DNA from: Nordella sp. HKS 07
Lineage (GTDB): Bacteria > Pseudomonadota > Alphaproteobacteria > Rhizobiales > Aestuariivirgaceae
Assembly: GCF_011046735.1 (NCBI RefSeq)
Contig: NZ_CP049258.1
Location: 5,040,001 to 5,104,000, forward strand
Length of the DNA stretch: 64,000 bases
Direction: 5' to 3'
Shown: piece by piece, positions 16,183-29,761 of the stretch
Numbering within the stretch: the first letter of the stretch is position 1
Layout: each line of letters opens with the position of its first letter
Made by a program: the position numbers and the translations under genes
Notes under the pieces: model-generated
Told to the model about the DNA's origin: nothing
What the model saw: the letters and a program-made list of their open reading frames with translations, nothing else
The model's database searches: none

Positions 16183-18963
16183 TCAGCCCTCCTGCTTCTT
16201 GAGGAGGAGGGCGCTCAGGCCCAGCAGCACCGGAATGGCGATCACGAGCGGCACGAACTGGCCCGCGAGATCGCTGAAATCGAGCGCCTTGGAGAAGGTG
16301 CCGCGCGCGATCGTCACGAAATAGGTCGTCGGATAGATCTGGCCGAAGAAAGCGCCGGCGCCCTGCAGCGAGGAGACCGGGTCGATGATGCCCGAATACT
16401 GGACAGCCGGAATGAGGGTGATGAGTGCCGTGCCGAATATGGCGGCGATCTGGCTCTTCATGAAGGTCGAGATGAGGAGCCCCAGGGCCGTCGTCGCGAT
16501 GACATAGAGAAGTGCCGCGGCGCTGAGCGTCAGAAAGCTGCCGGTGAACGGCACGCGGAAGATAAAGACGGCGACGGCCATCAGCATGAGATAATTGACC
16601 ATCGCCAGCGCCACATAGGGCAGCTGCTTGCCGAGCAGGAATTCGAGCCTTGTAACCGGTGTGACGTAGAAATTGGTGATCGATCCGAGCTCCTTCTCGC
16701 GCACGACGCTCAACACCGCGAGCATGGCCGGGATCATGAGCAGCAACAGCGGGATGACGGCCGGCACCATCGCGACGAGACTCTGGATGTCCGGATTGTA
16801 CCGGTAGCGGATGGCGAGCTGGAAATCGCCGGTGGTCGCGGCATCGCCGTGGATCTGCCGCGCCTTCTGCATCAGCCAGGTCGCATGCATGCCCTGGACA
16901 TAGCCGCGTACGGTCTCCGCCCGGGTCGGCATGGCCCCGTCGATCCAGGCGCCGATCTCGACGCTGCGGCCGCGCGCCACGTCGCGTCCGAAGCCCGGCG
17001 GGATCTCGATCGCCAGAGCGAGTTCGCCGCTGCGCATGCGCCTGTCGAGTTCGGCATAGTCGAGGATCGGATCCTTCTCGGTGAAATAGCGCGAGCCCGA
17101 TATCTGATTCACATAATCGCGGCTCACCGTCGTGTCGTCGCGATCGAGAACCGCGAAGGTGAGGTTGGTGACGTCCAGATTGATGCCATAGCCGATGACG
17201 AACATCAGGATGACGCTGCCGACGATGGCGAGCGTGGCGCGGATGGGATCGCGGCGCAGCTCCAGGGCCTCGCGTTGCGAATAGGCGAACATGCGGCGAA
17301 AGAACCCGCCGGTCTTCGCGGGGGCGGTAGTATGCGTCGGGGTCGCTGCGGGCTCGATCGCCGCCGCGGCGGCTCCGGCCGCCGGCGCCGTGCCGGCTTG
17401 CCCGATCGCGTCCTCCAGATAGGCGACGAAGGCATCTTCGAGGGTGGCGGCAGAACGCTTCTCGGTGATGGCCGCGGGCGTATCGCTGATGAGCACTTTG
17501 CCGGCATGCATGAGCGAGATGCGGTCGCAGAGCTCGGCCTCGTTCATGAAGTGCGTCGAGACGAAGATCGTGACATTGTCCTTGCGGGACAGGTCCGAGA
17601 GGATCTGCCAGAACCCGTCGCGTGCCACCGGATCGACGCCCGAGGTCGGCTCGTCGAGGATGAGGATATCGGGTGCATGGATCACCGCCACCGCCAGCGA
17701 CAGGCGTTGCCTTATGCCGAGCGGCAAAGCGTCGGGAAGCGCATCGATGACATCGGCGAGATCGAACCGCCGGATCATCTCCTCGACGCGTCCGGGAATC
17801 GCCTGCGGATCCATCCGGAACAGACGGGCGTGCAGCTCGAGATTCTGGCGCACCGTGAGCTCGACATAAAGCGAGAAGGCCTGCGACATGTAGCCGACGC
17901 GGCGGCGCACATCGATGTCGTTGGGATCGACTTCGCGGCCGAACAGGCGCGCTATGCCCTCGCTCGCCGGCAGAAGGCCCGTCAGGATCTTCATGGTCGT
18001 CGTCTTGCCGCAGCCATTGGAGCCGAGAAAGCCGAAGATCTCGCCGCGCGTGATGCGGAAGCTGACATTGTCGACGGCCGTGAAGCTGCCGAATCTCATG
18101 GTGAGATGCTCGGCTTCGATGGCGATCTCGTCTTGCGTCCCCGGCGGGCGAGGGGGAATGACGACCTCATGATGGCCCTGGCGCTTCTCTTGGGGCAAGA
18201 GGGCGATGAAAGCGGCATCGAGCGTCGGCGCCCCCGTCTGCTTCAAAAGCTCGGCGGGTGAGCCGGGGGCGAGCGCCTTTCCCGCATCCATCGCGACCAG
18301 CCAGTCGAAGCGTTCGGCTTCCTCCATATAGGCCGTCGCGACGATGACGCTCATGCCACGGCGTTTGCCGCGGATCTCGTCGATGAGCTCCCAGAACTGA
18401 CGCCTCGACAGCGGATCGACGCCGGTCGTCGGCTCGTCGAGGATCAGGAGATCGGGATCGTGGATGAGGGAACAGCAGAGGCCGAGCTTCTGCTTCATGC
18501 CGCCCGAGAGCTTTCCGGCCGGGCGGTCGGCGAAGGGGGCGAGACCCGTGCTCCGCAGAAGCTCGGCTATGCGACGCTCGCGCTCTTGCCTGTCATGTCC
18601 GAACAGGCGCCCGAAGAAGTCGACATTCTCGAAAACCGACAGCGTCGGATAGAGGTTCTTGCCGAGGCCTTGCGGCATATAGGCGATGCGGGGATAGGTG
18701 AGGCTGCGATGCGTGGCGTCGGCGATATCGCCGCCCAGCACCTCGATCTCTCCGTCCTGGACGACATGCGCGCCGGCGATCAGCGAGAGAAGACTGGACT
18801 TGCCGACGCCGTCCGGACCGATGAGCCCGACCATCACCCCGGAGGGCATATCGAAGGTCAGTCCGTCGATCGCCCGCGTCGCGCCATAGGAGAGTCCGAC
18901 CCCTTTCAGGCGCACGACAGGCGAAGCGGCTGCGGGCTCGTCCCCTGCTGGCCGCTCGTTCAT
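16183..18963 (-). CDS. RbbA-like ABC transporter: two ATPase domains fused to a permease
   Basis: A 926-residue fusion. The first ATPase (about residues 15-245) has Walker [10 protein letters not shown], signature LSGGMKQK and Walker [14 protein letters not shown]. The second (about 285-510) has GSNGCGKTT, a less usual signature LPLGIRQR and [14 protein letters not shown] linker rich in alanine and proline follows, then an ABC-2 membrane domain from about residue 555 with the [24 protein letters not shown] coupling loop (in two parts). This is the RbbA/YhiH layout. It overlaps the HlyD gene by ATGA, so the three-gene operon makes one exporter. Confidence 0.93.
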   Translation of the reverse strand: MNERPAGDEPAAASPVVRLKGVGLSYGATRAIDGLTFDMPSGVMVGLIGPDGVGKSSLLSLIAGAHVVQDGEIEVLGGDIADATHRSLTYPRIAYMPQGLGKNLYPTLSVFENVDFFGRLFGHDRQERERRIAELLRSTGLAPFADRPAGKLSGGMKQKLGLCCSLIHDPDLLILDEPTTGVDPLSRRQFWELIDEIRGKRRGMSVIVATAYMEEAERFDWLVAMDAGKALAPGSPAELLKQTGAPTLDAAFIALLPQEKRQGHHEVVIPPRPPGTQDEIAIEAEHLTMRFGSFTAVDNVSFRITRGEIFGFLGSNGCGKTTTMKILTGLLPASEGIARLFGREVDPNDIDVRRRVGYMSQAFSLYVELTVRQNLELHARLFRMDPQAIPGRVEEMIRRFDLADVIDALPDALPLGIRQRLSLAVAVIHAPDILILDEPTSGVDPVARDGFWQILSDLSRKDNVTIFVSTHFMNEAELCDRISLMHAGKVLISDTPAAITEKRSAATLEDAFVAYLEDAIGQAGTAPAAGAAAAAIEPAATPTHTTAPAKTGGFFRRMFAYSQREALELRRDPIRATLAIVGSVILMFVIGYGINLDVTNLTFAVLDRDDTTVSRDYVNQISGSRYFTEKDPILDYAELDRRMRSGELALAIEIPPGFGRDVARGRSVEIGAWIDGAMPTRAETVRGYVQGMHATWLMQKARQIHGDAATTGDFQLAIRYRYNPDIQSLVAMVPAVIPLLLLMIPAMLAVLSVVREKELGSITNFYVTPVTRLEFLLGKQLPYVALAMVNYLMLMAVAVFIFRVPFTGSFLTLSAAALLYVIATTALGLLISTFMKSQIAAIFGTALITLIPAVQYSGIIDPVSSLQGAGAFFGQIYPTTYFVTIARGTFSKALDFSDLAGQFVPLVIAIPVLLGLSALLLKKQEG

Positions 18964-20033
18964 TGCACGAGTTGTCCCTGAAGATTAGCCGGCCATTCCA
19001 CATTGGGATCGAGCCGGACATAGGCCATGCCCGGCAGGCCGGTCTTGACCTGTTGAATGTATTTACGCAGCAGGTCCGGAGATATCTGCGCCTTGACCCG
19101 GAACATCAGCTTCAGGCGTTCCTCCTCGGTCTCGACGGTCTTCGGCGTGAACTGAGCGACGTCGGCGACGAAGGACACTTTGGCCGGAACGATATATTGC
19201 GGTGCTGCGTCAAGGACGAGACGGACGTCGCTGCCTATGGCGACACGGCCGGCCTCGATTGTCGGCAGGAAGAACGTCATGTAGACCTCTTCGAGATCGA
19301 CGAGATTGAGCACCCGGCCGCCCGCTGACAGCACTTCGCCGGGCTGCGCGACGCGATATTGAACGCGGCCGTTGCGCGGCGATTTCAGCGTACTGTCATT
19401 GATGTCCGCCTTGATGCTCTCGATGGCCGCCCGGGCGGCGGCGACCGAGGCTTCCGCATCGACGACCTGTGCTTGCGAAGCGCTGATCGCCGCTTCGGCG
19501 GCGGCGAGTTGAGCCTGCGCCACTGCCACCGCGGCGGTCGCCCCGTCGGCGCTTGCCCGGTCATCATCGAGCACCTGCTGGGAGACCGTTCTTGTCAGCA
19601 CGAGTTGTTCGGAGCGCGCGAGCTTTTTCTTCGCGGCATCGAGGGCTGCTTCCTTCTGGGCGACGACGGCGGCCGCCGCAGTTCGTTCCGCTTCGCGCTG
19701 CTTGACGAGACTCTTCGAAGCATCGACGCCGATCAAGGCCCGCTGCAGTTCGGCTTCGGCCTGCCGCGCCTTGGCCTCGAGCTGCTCGGTGTCCATCTTG
19801 GCTAGTATCTGGTTGGCGGTGACGAAGTCGCCTTCATTGACCAGGATGTCCTGAATCCGCCCGGCGATCTTTGTCGAGATGTCGATATCGGTCGCCTCGA
19901 TCCGGCCGTTGCCGCCGGCGATCCCCTCCGGCAAGCCGCCGCGACCATAAGTCTGCCAGGCGTAATAGCCGCCGATGACGGCGAGAGCGACCAAGGCGGC
20001 GATCAACCATCCTCTACGGCCTGATGTCGTCAC
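18960..20033 (-). CDS. HlyD/MFP-type periplasmic adaptor of an ABC exporter (YhiI-like)
   Basis: A 357-residue membrane-fusion protein. One membrane anchor lies at about residues 8-28 ([18 protein letters not shown]). A lipoyl-like segment follows around [18 protein letters not shown], then a long alanine- and glutamine-rich coiled-coil hairpin (about residues 75-210) and a beta barrel. It starts at a GTG at 20033, where AGAGG lies upstream; the longer open frame lacks a ribosome site. It is the first gene of the exporter operon. A coiled coil this long normally reaches an outer-membrane channel. Confidence 0.9.
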   Translation of the reverse strand: MTTSGRRGWLIAALVALAVIGGYYAWQTYGRGGLPEGIAGGNGRIEATDIDISTKIAGRIQDILVNEGDFVTANQILAKMDTEQLEAKARQAEAELQRALIGVDASKSLVKQREAERTAAAAVVAQKEAALDAAKKKLARSEQLVLTRTVSQQVLDDDRASADGATAAVAVAQAQLAAAEAAISASQAQVVDAEASVAAARAAIESIKADINDSTLKSPRNGRVQYRVAQPGEVLSAGGRVLNLVDLEEVYMTFFLPTIEAGRVAIGSDVRLVLDAAPQYIVPAKVSFVADVAQFTPKTVETEEERLKLMFRVKAQISPDLLRKYIQQVKTGLPGMAYVRLDPNVEWPANLQGQLVQ

Positions 20034-20209
20034 CGTGGGACCTCTTTCCTGGAGCTGGGCGGGGAGTGAGGCAGCGGCGTGTCTGTGCTGGCTGCGCGAA
20101 GATGACACCTTCCCAGGAAAGCCGCTTCGTACCGCACAGGCGACATGGATGTCTCCATAGGGCACCTTTACTCAGCAGGTCTGACGTCGATCTTCGCGAA
20201 TGATACTAA

Positions 20210-20314
20210 CGCATCGGACCGAAAAGTGCGAAGCGGTTTTCGGATAATCCGATGCGCAAATCAAAGAGTTGGAGCGCCGGAGCGGCTCCATCAGAGCGTC
20301 CGGCGCTCCAACGC
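20210..20314. repeat. Bipartite palindromic intergenic repeat (RIME-like), copy 3
   Basis: This is the reverse complement of the unit at 11992-12096. GCATCGGACCGAAAAGT...CGGTTTTCGGATAATCCGATGC is followed by GGAGCGCCGG...CCGGCGCTCC. It lies between the exporter operon promoter and the L,D-transpeptidase gene. Confidence 0.75.
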
Positions 20315-20446
20315 TCAACGCTCGAAATTCCTAAGCCTTTTCGACTTTGTTCGTCGTCCACGCAGCAAGAGGCTCAACGCAACGGGATCAGCAAACTATT
20401 GATCGGCGCGGCCGACAGGGTTAAGAATCGGTCTATTGTAGGGGAT

Positions 20447-21052
20447 ATGCCAATGGGGATCTCACGCCGCGTCTTCGTGACGTCCGTTCTCGCTTCGGGA
20501 CTTTTCGCCAACCGTCAGGCGCTGGCGCTTGCCGGCGAACCGTTCCCGGTGTTCGAATCCGATGCCAAGGAAATCCCCTACAAATACCGGCGTCGTACCG
20601 TCGACTATGCGACAGCGGAGCCGCCGGGCACGATCGTCGTCGATACGGGGCAGAAGTTCCTTTTTCACGTGCAGGGCAACGGCCAGGCCACGCGTTACGG
20701 CGTGGGCGTGGGGAAGGCCGGCAGGACGTGGTACGGCGAGGCGGTGATCGGGCGCAAGGAAAAGTGGCCGGTCTGGGTGCCGACGCCGGAGCATCTCGCC
20801 GAATTCCCGGATATGGCAAAATTCACCAGCGGCATGCCGGGCGGCAAGGACAATCCGATGGGTGCGCGGGCACTCTATCTCTATCAGGGCGATGTCGACA
20901 CGGTGATCCGTATTCATGGCGCGGTCAAACCTTCGCTGATCGGCAAAAAGACCACCGCAGGCTGCATCAGCCTGATCAATATCGACGTGATCCACCTCTA
21001 TGACCGCGTCGAGCTCGGAACCCGCGTCGTGATCCTGCCGCCCGCCGCCTGA
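20447..21052 (+). CDS. L,D-transpeptidase (YkuD domain), Tat-type signal
   Basis: A 201-residue exported peptidoglycan cross-linker. The N terminus ISRRVFVTSVLASGLFA is a twin-arginine-like signal. The YkuD domain runs from about residue 60 (PPGTIVVDTGQKFLFHV) to the end, with the catalytic motif IHGAVKPSLI...KKTTAGCISL: histidine and cysteine are both in place. An alternative start 6 nt downstream (20453) has better Shine-Dalgarno spacing. Alphaproteobacteria carry many such paralogues; a fragment of another lies at 25115-25195. Confidence 0.9.
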   Translation: MPMGISRRVFVTSVLASGLFANRQALALAGEPFPVFESDAKEIPYKYRRRTVDYATAEPPGTIVVDTGQKFLFHVQGNGQATRYGVGVGKAGRTWYGEAVIGRKEKWPVWVPTPEHLAEFPDMAKFTSGMPGGKDNPMGARALYLYQGDVDTVIRIHGAVKPSLIGKKTTAGCISLINIDVIHLYDRVELGTRVVILPPAA

Positions 21053-21108
21053 TCCGGTTCTGGCCGGGCGTGCCGCAAAACACCAACAGCGGGTACGGTC
21101 GCCACATA

Positions 21109-21222
21109 GATCACGATGAGTTTGGATTGAGCCAATCCAAACTCATAAACGTGATCGACCTCAATATTTTAGCGCGTGATTTTTGCGAAAAACCGGTGCC
21201 CACTTTTTCGCATCACGCGCTA
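21109..21222. repeat. Bipartite palindromic intergenic repeat (RIME-like), copy 4
   Basis: GATCACG, TGAGTTTGGATTG and their inverses CAATCCAAACTCA, CGTGATC make the first hairpin. AGCGCGTGAT...ATCACGCGCT around AAAAACCGGTGCCCACTTTTT makes the second. The second module's inner AACCGGT-CCACTTTT core is shared with the nested copy at 46424-46535. Confidence 0.75.
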
Positions 21223-21318
21223 GTATTTTATCGATAGTATCGGATTCAGCTGGAAATACCGCGGGGCTTGGGACACAAGGGATGTCCGTCAACCACGGCC
21301 ACATCCAGGCAGTTTCCC

Positions 21319-25077
<3,759 letters not shown>

Positions 25078-25114
25078 CTAGCCGGATACAATTCCGCAAG
25101 CCAGTGAATGATCA

Positions 25115-25195
25115 ATGGGGCTGAATAGGCAGGACGAATTGCCGCTTCGGCGCACCGTCGACTATGCGACGAATAAGCCGCCCGGGAACCGTTAG
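25115..25195 (+). pseudogene. Remnant of an L,D-transpeptidase gene
   Basis: An ATG at 25115 opens a 26-codon frame. Its segment LRRTVDYATNKPPG matches RRRTVDYATAEPPG in the intact L,D-transpeptidase at 20447, just before the YkuD domain. A TAG at 25193 ends it, and no YkuD domain follows. Local base composition is lower in GC than in the surrounding genes. Confidence 0.6.
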
Positions 25196-25202
25196 ATTAC
25201 GT

Positions 25203-26009
25203 CTATCGCTCCTGGCGCATGAGAAACTCGAGTGTCTTTGCATTGAAATCAGCGACATTCTGGTAGATTGGTGCGTGTGAGCAGTCTTCAAAGACCACAA
25301 GCTCGCTGCCTGTGATGCCCCTCCTCATCGCCTCGGCAAAGCGCGTGGAAGTGACCATGTCATGGCGGCCGAACGTGATTTGCGTCGGGGCCTTAATCTG
25401 GCTTAGCTCGGATCCAGCGTCATGAGATATGACGGCGTTCGACTGGTTGAGGAAAGCTTCAAGCGGTTGCTTTGGTCGACTGCGGACGAATGCGGCGAGT
25501 TGATCGATATATTCCGGCTGGGCCGCATATAGCTCCGGCGTGAAGCACCATGGGAAAATGCCCTGGATGACCATCTCGGTCACGCTGCCAAGGCCTCTTG
25601 CCATGACTTGCCAGCTTTGAACCACGGCCCGAAGAAACGGGTCACTCTTCGACCAAGCGCTGTGGAGTGACAATGATTTCACCTTCTGCGGATAGCGGGC
25701 TGCGAGCCGCATGCCGGTAGCCGCGCCTAGCGAGAGACCCATGACATGGACCTCCTCGATCTTGAGCGCGCTCAGAAAAGCCGCGGCGTCGTCAGCGAAA
25801 AGCGCGGTGGAATAGGCGCCGGTCGGCTTATCGGTTTCTCCCGCGCCGCGTGGGTCAATGGAGATGCAGGTGAAACGCTTCGAATATTCCGCCACCTGGA
25901 AGGCATAGCAGGCGTTGTCAGCCGCTAGATAAGGAATCAAGAGCAGTGGTTCGCCCGCGCCCTGCTGCTCGTAATTCATGGTGATGTCGTTGATTTTGAT
26001 TTTTGGCAT
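25203..26009 (-). CDS. Alpha/beta hydrolase
   Basis: A 268-residue alpha/beta hydrolase-fold protein. The oxyanion-side strand is LLLIPYLAADNAC, the nucleophile elbow is MGLSLGAATG near residue 93, the acid is in TFGRHDMVT near residue 215, and the catalytic histidine is in EDCSHAPIYQ near residue 245. A complete Ser-Asp-His triad therefore seems present. It resembles 3-oxoadipate enol-lactonase-like and esterase-like members; the substrate is unknown. Base composition is lower in GC than neighbouring genes, which may indicate acquisition. Confidence 0.9.
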   Translation of the reverse strand: MPKIKINDITMNYEQQGAGEPLLLIPYLAADNACYAFQVAEYSKRFTCISIDPRGAGETDKPTGAYSTALFADDAAAFLSALKIEEVHVMGLSLGAATGMRLAARYPQKVKSLSLHSAWSKSDPFLRAVVQSWQVMARGLGSVTEMVIQGIFPWCFTPELYAAQPEYIDQLAAFVRSRPKQPLEAFLNQSNAVISHDAGSELSQIKAPTQITFGRHDMVTSTRFAEAMRRGITGSELVVFEDCSHAPIYQNVADFNAKTLEFLMRQER

Positions 26010-26353
26010 GGTCCTTTGTCCCTTGTTTTTCAGCGAGGCGTGTGCTTGCTAAGAAATGAGACAACATCCGCGCAATTCGACATTAAGCCCGTGACCCGAT
26101 GTATGATCCGGCCGTGCGTTGCAAGAGGGTCTCGCCGATCTGGCGGATGTGCGGTCTTGCATCAATATATCCGGCCTCTGATTGAAGCCTGCTGTGCTCC
26201 GGGCCACGATGGCATGAGCGCACCTGCGATCTCATAATCCGCAAGGAACACGTGAGGAGAGTATCTGTTCTTTCTGCCGTGGCAACGCTTTATTTGAGTC
26301 CGCAAATGCGCACCAAAGTGGACTGATCACGAACTATGAGCACGCGTGCCAAT
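26010..26353. other. 344-bp gap with no recognisable feature
   Basis: The gap between two leftward genes is relatively AT-rich. I see no convincing reading frame, hairpin or RNA gene. It must contain the promoter of the alpha/beta hydrolase gene, on the 26010 side. Confidence 0.4.
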
Positions 26354-26953
26354 TCACATTCTACTGGCGCCGATGCCGGACAGGATGGCTTCGGCCTCGG
26401 TGCTTGCCGGTGTTTTTGCCTTGGCAACGTTGCGCAGCGCGGCCCGGACGGCGCCTCGCACAAGCTTGCGGTCATCGGCGGCGAGCTGGCGCAAAAGAGT
26501 GATGGCCTCGTCCGGAAAGCGGCGACCGAGGGTCTGGGTGAAAGCCGAGGCGACGTTCCAGCGGACCTGCTCGTCCGAGCGCGCCGCCATAGTCTTGAGC
26601 CACGGCAGGATCACGTCCGGGTAAGTCCAGCCGAGAATGCCGACCACAAACGGGCCGCAGCATTTGCGCACATAGGCGGACCGGTCGCCCATCAGGATCG
26701 CCAGCCGGTCGAGGATAGGGGGCCACAGCGATGCGTCCAGTTTCCGGCCCTTGCGAATGAGGCAGCCGAGGCAGGCCGCCCGCCGGACATACTCTGAAGT
26801 GTCGGTGACCCAATCCTGTGTAAGCGCGATGATCCGCGGTGGATCGTCTTCCACGAGATCCCGCAGCCTGTAGCCCGCGTCCTCCCGCGAATGCCAGTTG
26901 TCGGAGTCTGCCAACAGCCTGAGATCATGAAGTTCGCTCGACACTTTCGGCAC
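26354..26953 (-). CDS. HEAT-repeat protein
   Basis: A 199-residue all-helical protein of repeated two-helix units, for example SEYVRRAACLGCLIRKG, SAYVRKCCGPFVVGIL, DEQVRWNVASAFTQTLG and RKLVRGAVRAALRNVA, spaced about 35-40 residues apart. These match HEAT-like repeats as found in DNA-alkylation repair-like and PBS-lyase-like proteins. There is no catalytic motif, so a protein-binding scaffold role is likely. It is divergent from the flavoprotein gene at 27143. Confidence 0.8.
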   Translation of the reverse strand: MPKVSSELHDLRLLADSDNWHSREDAGYRLRDLVEDDPPRIIALTQDWVTDTSEYVRRAACLGCLIRKGRKLDASLWPPILDRLAILMGDRSAYVRKCCGPFVVGILGWTYPDVILPWLKTMAARSDEQVRWNVASAFTQTLGRRFPDEAITLLRQLAADDRKLVRGAVRAALRNVAKAKTPASTEAEAILSGIGASRM

Positions 26954-27142
26954 GCTCGGTCCTGACAGGCTAGGTTAAGCCGTCGGATACTGACTGCTTA
27001 TCCACCCGTCAAGCTTTTGCCCCTCGATCATCCCACCTTGGACAAGAAAGTTGTGATCTCAAAAAAATCTTGGGTTCCCATGTCACATCGCGCCAGTGAC
27101 CCTCGTCTTGTCTTCGAAAGCCCCTTCAGAACGGAGATGATG

Positions 27143-28375
27143 ATGACGTTTAATGTAGCGACCGCACCGGATGCCCTGCCTGGGAAAATTCTGGTCATCG
27201 GCGGCGGATTTGCCGGTTTTTGGGCGGCGCTCGCGGCCCGGCGGGTCGCTGGAACCCGGGCGGAGGTGACGCTGGTGTCGCCGGAACCGGTGCTCCAGAT
27301 CCGGCCGCGGCTCTACGAAGCCCGCCCCGAAACACTCGGTGTCGACCTGCTGCCACATCTGCGGAGGGTCGCCGTCGCCTTTACGCGCGGCGAGGCGACG
27401 GGGCTCGACCCCGCGGCCAGGGCGGTCACGCTCGCCGGCGGCGAGCGCCTCTTCTATGACCGTTTGATCGTCGCGACCGGCAGCCGCATGCGCCGGCCTC
27501 CGATGCCGGGCGCCGCAACGGCTTTTTCGGTCGACACCCAGGCGGAGGCGATGGCCTTCGACCGGCGTCTGCGCGAGATCGCCAATGACGTGGCGGAGCC
27601 CGCCATCGCTGTTATCGGCGCGGGCTTCACCGGCATCGAGCTGGCGCTCGAGCTGCGCGACCGACTCATCGCGCATGAAGCCGATGGCGCGGCCGAGCGG
27701 GCGCGCATCATCCTGATCGACCGCGCCGATGTGGTGGGGCCTGAGCTTGGTCCAGGACCTCGGCCGGTGATCGAGGCGGCGCTCGCGGACGCGCGCGTCG
27801 AATTGCGCCTTGGCGCCACGGTGCGCGCCTTGGCGGCGGACCGCGTGAGCTTCGCCGATGACAGTGTGCTCGCGGCCGACGCGGTTGTGCTGGCGACCGG
27901 TATGGCCGCGGCGCCCTTCGCAGGAGTGATTCCCGGAGCCCGCGATACGCTCGGCCGCGTCATCGTCGATGCGGCGCTCAGAGTGCCGGGCGCACCCGAG
28001 ATCTTCGTCGCCGGCGACGCGGCCGCGGCCGATACGGGCGACGGACACCCCGCGTTGCAGTCCTGCCAGCATGCGGGGCAACTCGGCCGCGTGGCGGGTG
28101 AGAATGCGGCGCGCGATCTCATTGGCGAGGCGCCCGTGCCTTACCGGCAGCTGCGCTACGTGACCTGCCTCGACCTTGGCCGTTCCGGTGCGGTCGTCAC
28201 GGAGGGCTGGGAGCGTCGGGTCGAAAAGACCGGCAGCGCCGCCAAGGCGATGAAGCGGCTGATCAATACGCAGATCATCTATCCGCCGGCCGACGGCACG
28301 GCCGAGGCGTTGCTCGCCGGATCCCGCACCGACATTATCGAGAGGGTCGGCGGGCTGGATGTCGAGGCTGCCTGA
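27143..28375 (+). CDS. NDH-2-like FAD-dependent NAD(P) oxidoreductase
   Basis: A 410-residue flavoprotein. The FAD motif ILVIGGGFAGFWAALAARR is near residue 17. The NAD(P) motif IAVIGAGFTGIELALELRD is near residue 155 and the third FAD motif EIFVAGDAAAAD near residue 290. This resembles type II NADH dehydrogenases and apoptosis-inducing-factor-like proteins, without an obvious C-terminal membrane helix. Of three consecutive ATG codons, 27143 has the best spacing from GGAG; 27137 is also possible. It may feed electrons to quinones. Confidence 0.85.
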   Translation: MTFNVATAPDALPGKILVIGGGFAGFWAALAARRVAGTRAEVTLVSPEPVLQIRPRLYEARPETLGVDLLPHLRRVAVAFTRGEATGLDPAARAVTLAGGERLFYDRLIVATGSRMRRPPMPGAATAFSVDTQAEAMAFDRRLREIANDVAEPAIAVIGAGFTGIELALELRDRLIAHEADGAAERARIILIDRADVVGPELGPGPRPVIEAALADARVELRLGATVRALAADRVSFADDSVLAADAVVLATGMAAAPFAGVIPGARDTLGRVIVDAALRVPGAPEIFVAGDAAAADTGDGHPALQSCQHAGQLGRVAGENAARDLIGEAPVPYRQLRYVTCLDLGRSGAVVTEGWERRVEKTGSAAKAMKRLINTQIIYPPADGTAEALLAGSRTDIIERVGGLDVEAA

Positions 28376-28387
28376 CGCCAGGCGTGA

Positions 28388-28455
28388 TCGGCACACCGAC
28401 CGGAAGCGCGCGATGCTGATCTCGACAACGTCGCGCGTCGGGCGCTTGCGGTATT
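28388..28455 (-). pseudogene. 3' remnant of a TIM-barrel isomerase gene
   Basis: Read leftward, this stretch encodes KRPTRDVVEISIARFRSVC. It aligns with the last residues KRPPHEVLQTCIERFRSVC of the intact isomerase at 29762, and the first 22 bp are nearly identical in DNA. The stop TGA has become CGA and the rest of the gene is absent. The remnant lies upstream of chaA, while the intact gene lies directly downstream in the same orientation. Confidence 0.65.
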
Positions 28456-28539
28456 TGCGCGAGGAGGTGCACAATTTGCGGCGACAGTGAAGGGGAATCC
28501 GCTTAAGCATGCGAGGCTCGGACACCCTTGGATTAATTG

Positions 28540-29754
28540 ATGAAAACCCTTCTAAAGCCTCATAAATCAGCGTCGGAATCTGCCTCTGGATCTGCCAGCC
28601 TCCGCGATATGTTCCCTTTTGTCACCTGCGCGCGGCTGCTCATCGCCTGGATTGTGGTCATTGCCTTCCAGCTCGGTGGCTCGACTTGGCTCGCGGCTCC
28701 GATCACGCCCTTCACCGGCATCGTCAGCTTTATCGTGCTGTTCGCCACGATCATGACGGCATCGTTCGGCGTGGTGCGTGAGGCGGATCATCTCGCCCAC
28801 CAGCTCGGTGAACCCTACGGCACGCTGATCCTGACGCTTTCGGTGGTGTCGATCGAGGTGATCCTGATCGCCGCGGTGATGGTCGGGCCCGGTGAATTTC
28901 CTACCATCGGCCGCGATTCGATCTTCGCCGTGATGATGATTATCCTCAATCTGGTGACCGGACTCTGCCTGCTGCTGGGGGGCCTTCGATATGGCGAGCA
29001 GGAATACAATGCGCAGGGTGCCATGACCTATATGTCGATGACGATTCTGCTGACCGGTACCGCGCTCGTGCTGCCCAATGCGCTGAGCACCGGCGATGGG
29101 ACCTTCCCGCCCGGCCTGGCAATCGCCTTGTCGGTGCTGACGGTGCTGCTCTACGGGGCTTTTCTCGCCATGCAGACGAGCGACTACAGTCGCCTCTATA
29201 TTCAGCCGCGCGCCGGTGAGCTCTCGGTTCCGTTGGACACCGTGGAGGACATCGCGGGGCAGGGCGATGCGAAGCCGGCGACGGGGGCGGCACTTGATCG
29301 CCAGGCCGTTCTGGTCCGCTCCGTGATTCTCGTCGCGTCGATGCTGCCTATCGTGCTTCTGGCGCATGATCTGGCGATCCTGATCGACCACGGCATCAAG
29401 CTCGCCGGCGCGCCGGTGGCACTCGGCGGCGTTCTGATCGCCATCATCGTGTTCACGCCGGAATCGATCACGGCGATCCGAGCGGCGCTGCGCAACGAGA
29501 TGCAGCGGGTCGTCAATCTTTGTCTGGGCGCCTTCGTCTCGACCGTGGGCCTGACCGTGCCGGCAGTGCTGATCGTCGGCCTCATCACCGGCAAGACGGT
29601 GGTGCTGGGCATCAGCGCGGCCGAGACCGTTCTGCTGCTGCTGACGATTGCGCTCAGTACACTGACCTTCCTCGGACACCGCACGTCGCCGGCGCAGGGG
29701 CTGATGCATCTGATGCTGTTCGCGGTATTCGGCGTGCTTATTTTTGGAGCGTGA
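28540..29754 (+). CDS. chaA: Calcium/proton (sodium/proton) antiporter ChaA-like
   Basis: A 404-residue membrane protein with about eleven hydrophobic helices and the paired calcium/cation exchanger motifs. In the first half is FGVVREADHLAHQLGEPYGTL and then SIEVILIAAVM; in the second half, FTPESITAIRAALRNEMQRVVN. The acidic residues in these alpha repeats carry the cation. ChaA exports calcium, sodium or potassium in exchange for protons. The start is the ATG at 28540, just after a TTG. The gene is bracketed by matching 3' ends of an isomerase gene. Confidence 0.92.
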   Translation: MKTLLKPHKSASESASGSASLRDMFPFVTCARLLIAWIVVIAFQLGGSTWLAAPITPFTGIVSFIVLFATIMTASFGVVREADHLAHQLGEPYGTLILTLSVVSIEVILIAAVMVGPGEFPTIGRDSIFAVMMIILNLVTGLCLLLGGLRYGEQEYNAQGAMTYMSMTILLTGTALVLPNALSTGDGTFPPGLAIALSVLTVLLYGAFLAMQTSDYSRLYIQPRAGELSVPLDTVEDIAGQGDAKPATGAALDRQAVLVRSVILVASMLPIVLLAHDLAILIDHGIKLAGAPVALGGVLIAIIVFTPESITAIRAALRNEMQRVVNLCLGAFVSTVGLTVPAVLIVGLITGKTVVLGISAAETVLLLLTIALSTLTFLGHRTSPAQGLMHLMLFAVFGVLIFGA

Positions 29755-29761
29755 CCGGCTT

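Noticed and set aside
27083-28525. Long leftward open frame opposite the NDH-like gene
   Set aside because: It is an antisense shadow of the flavoprotein. Only its first 40 or so codons are meaningful, and they are the isomerase remnant at 28388-28455.
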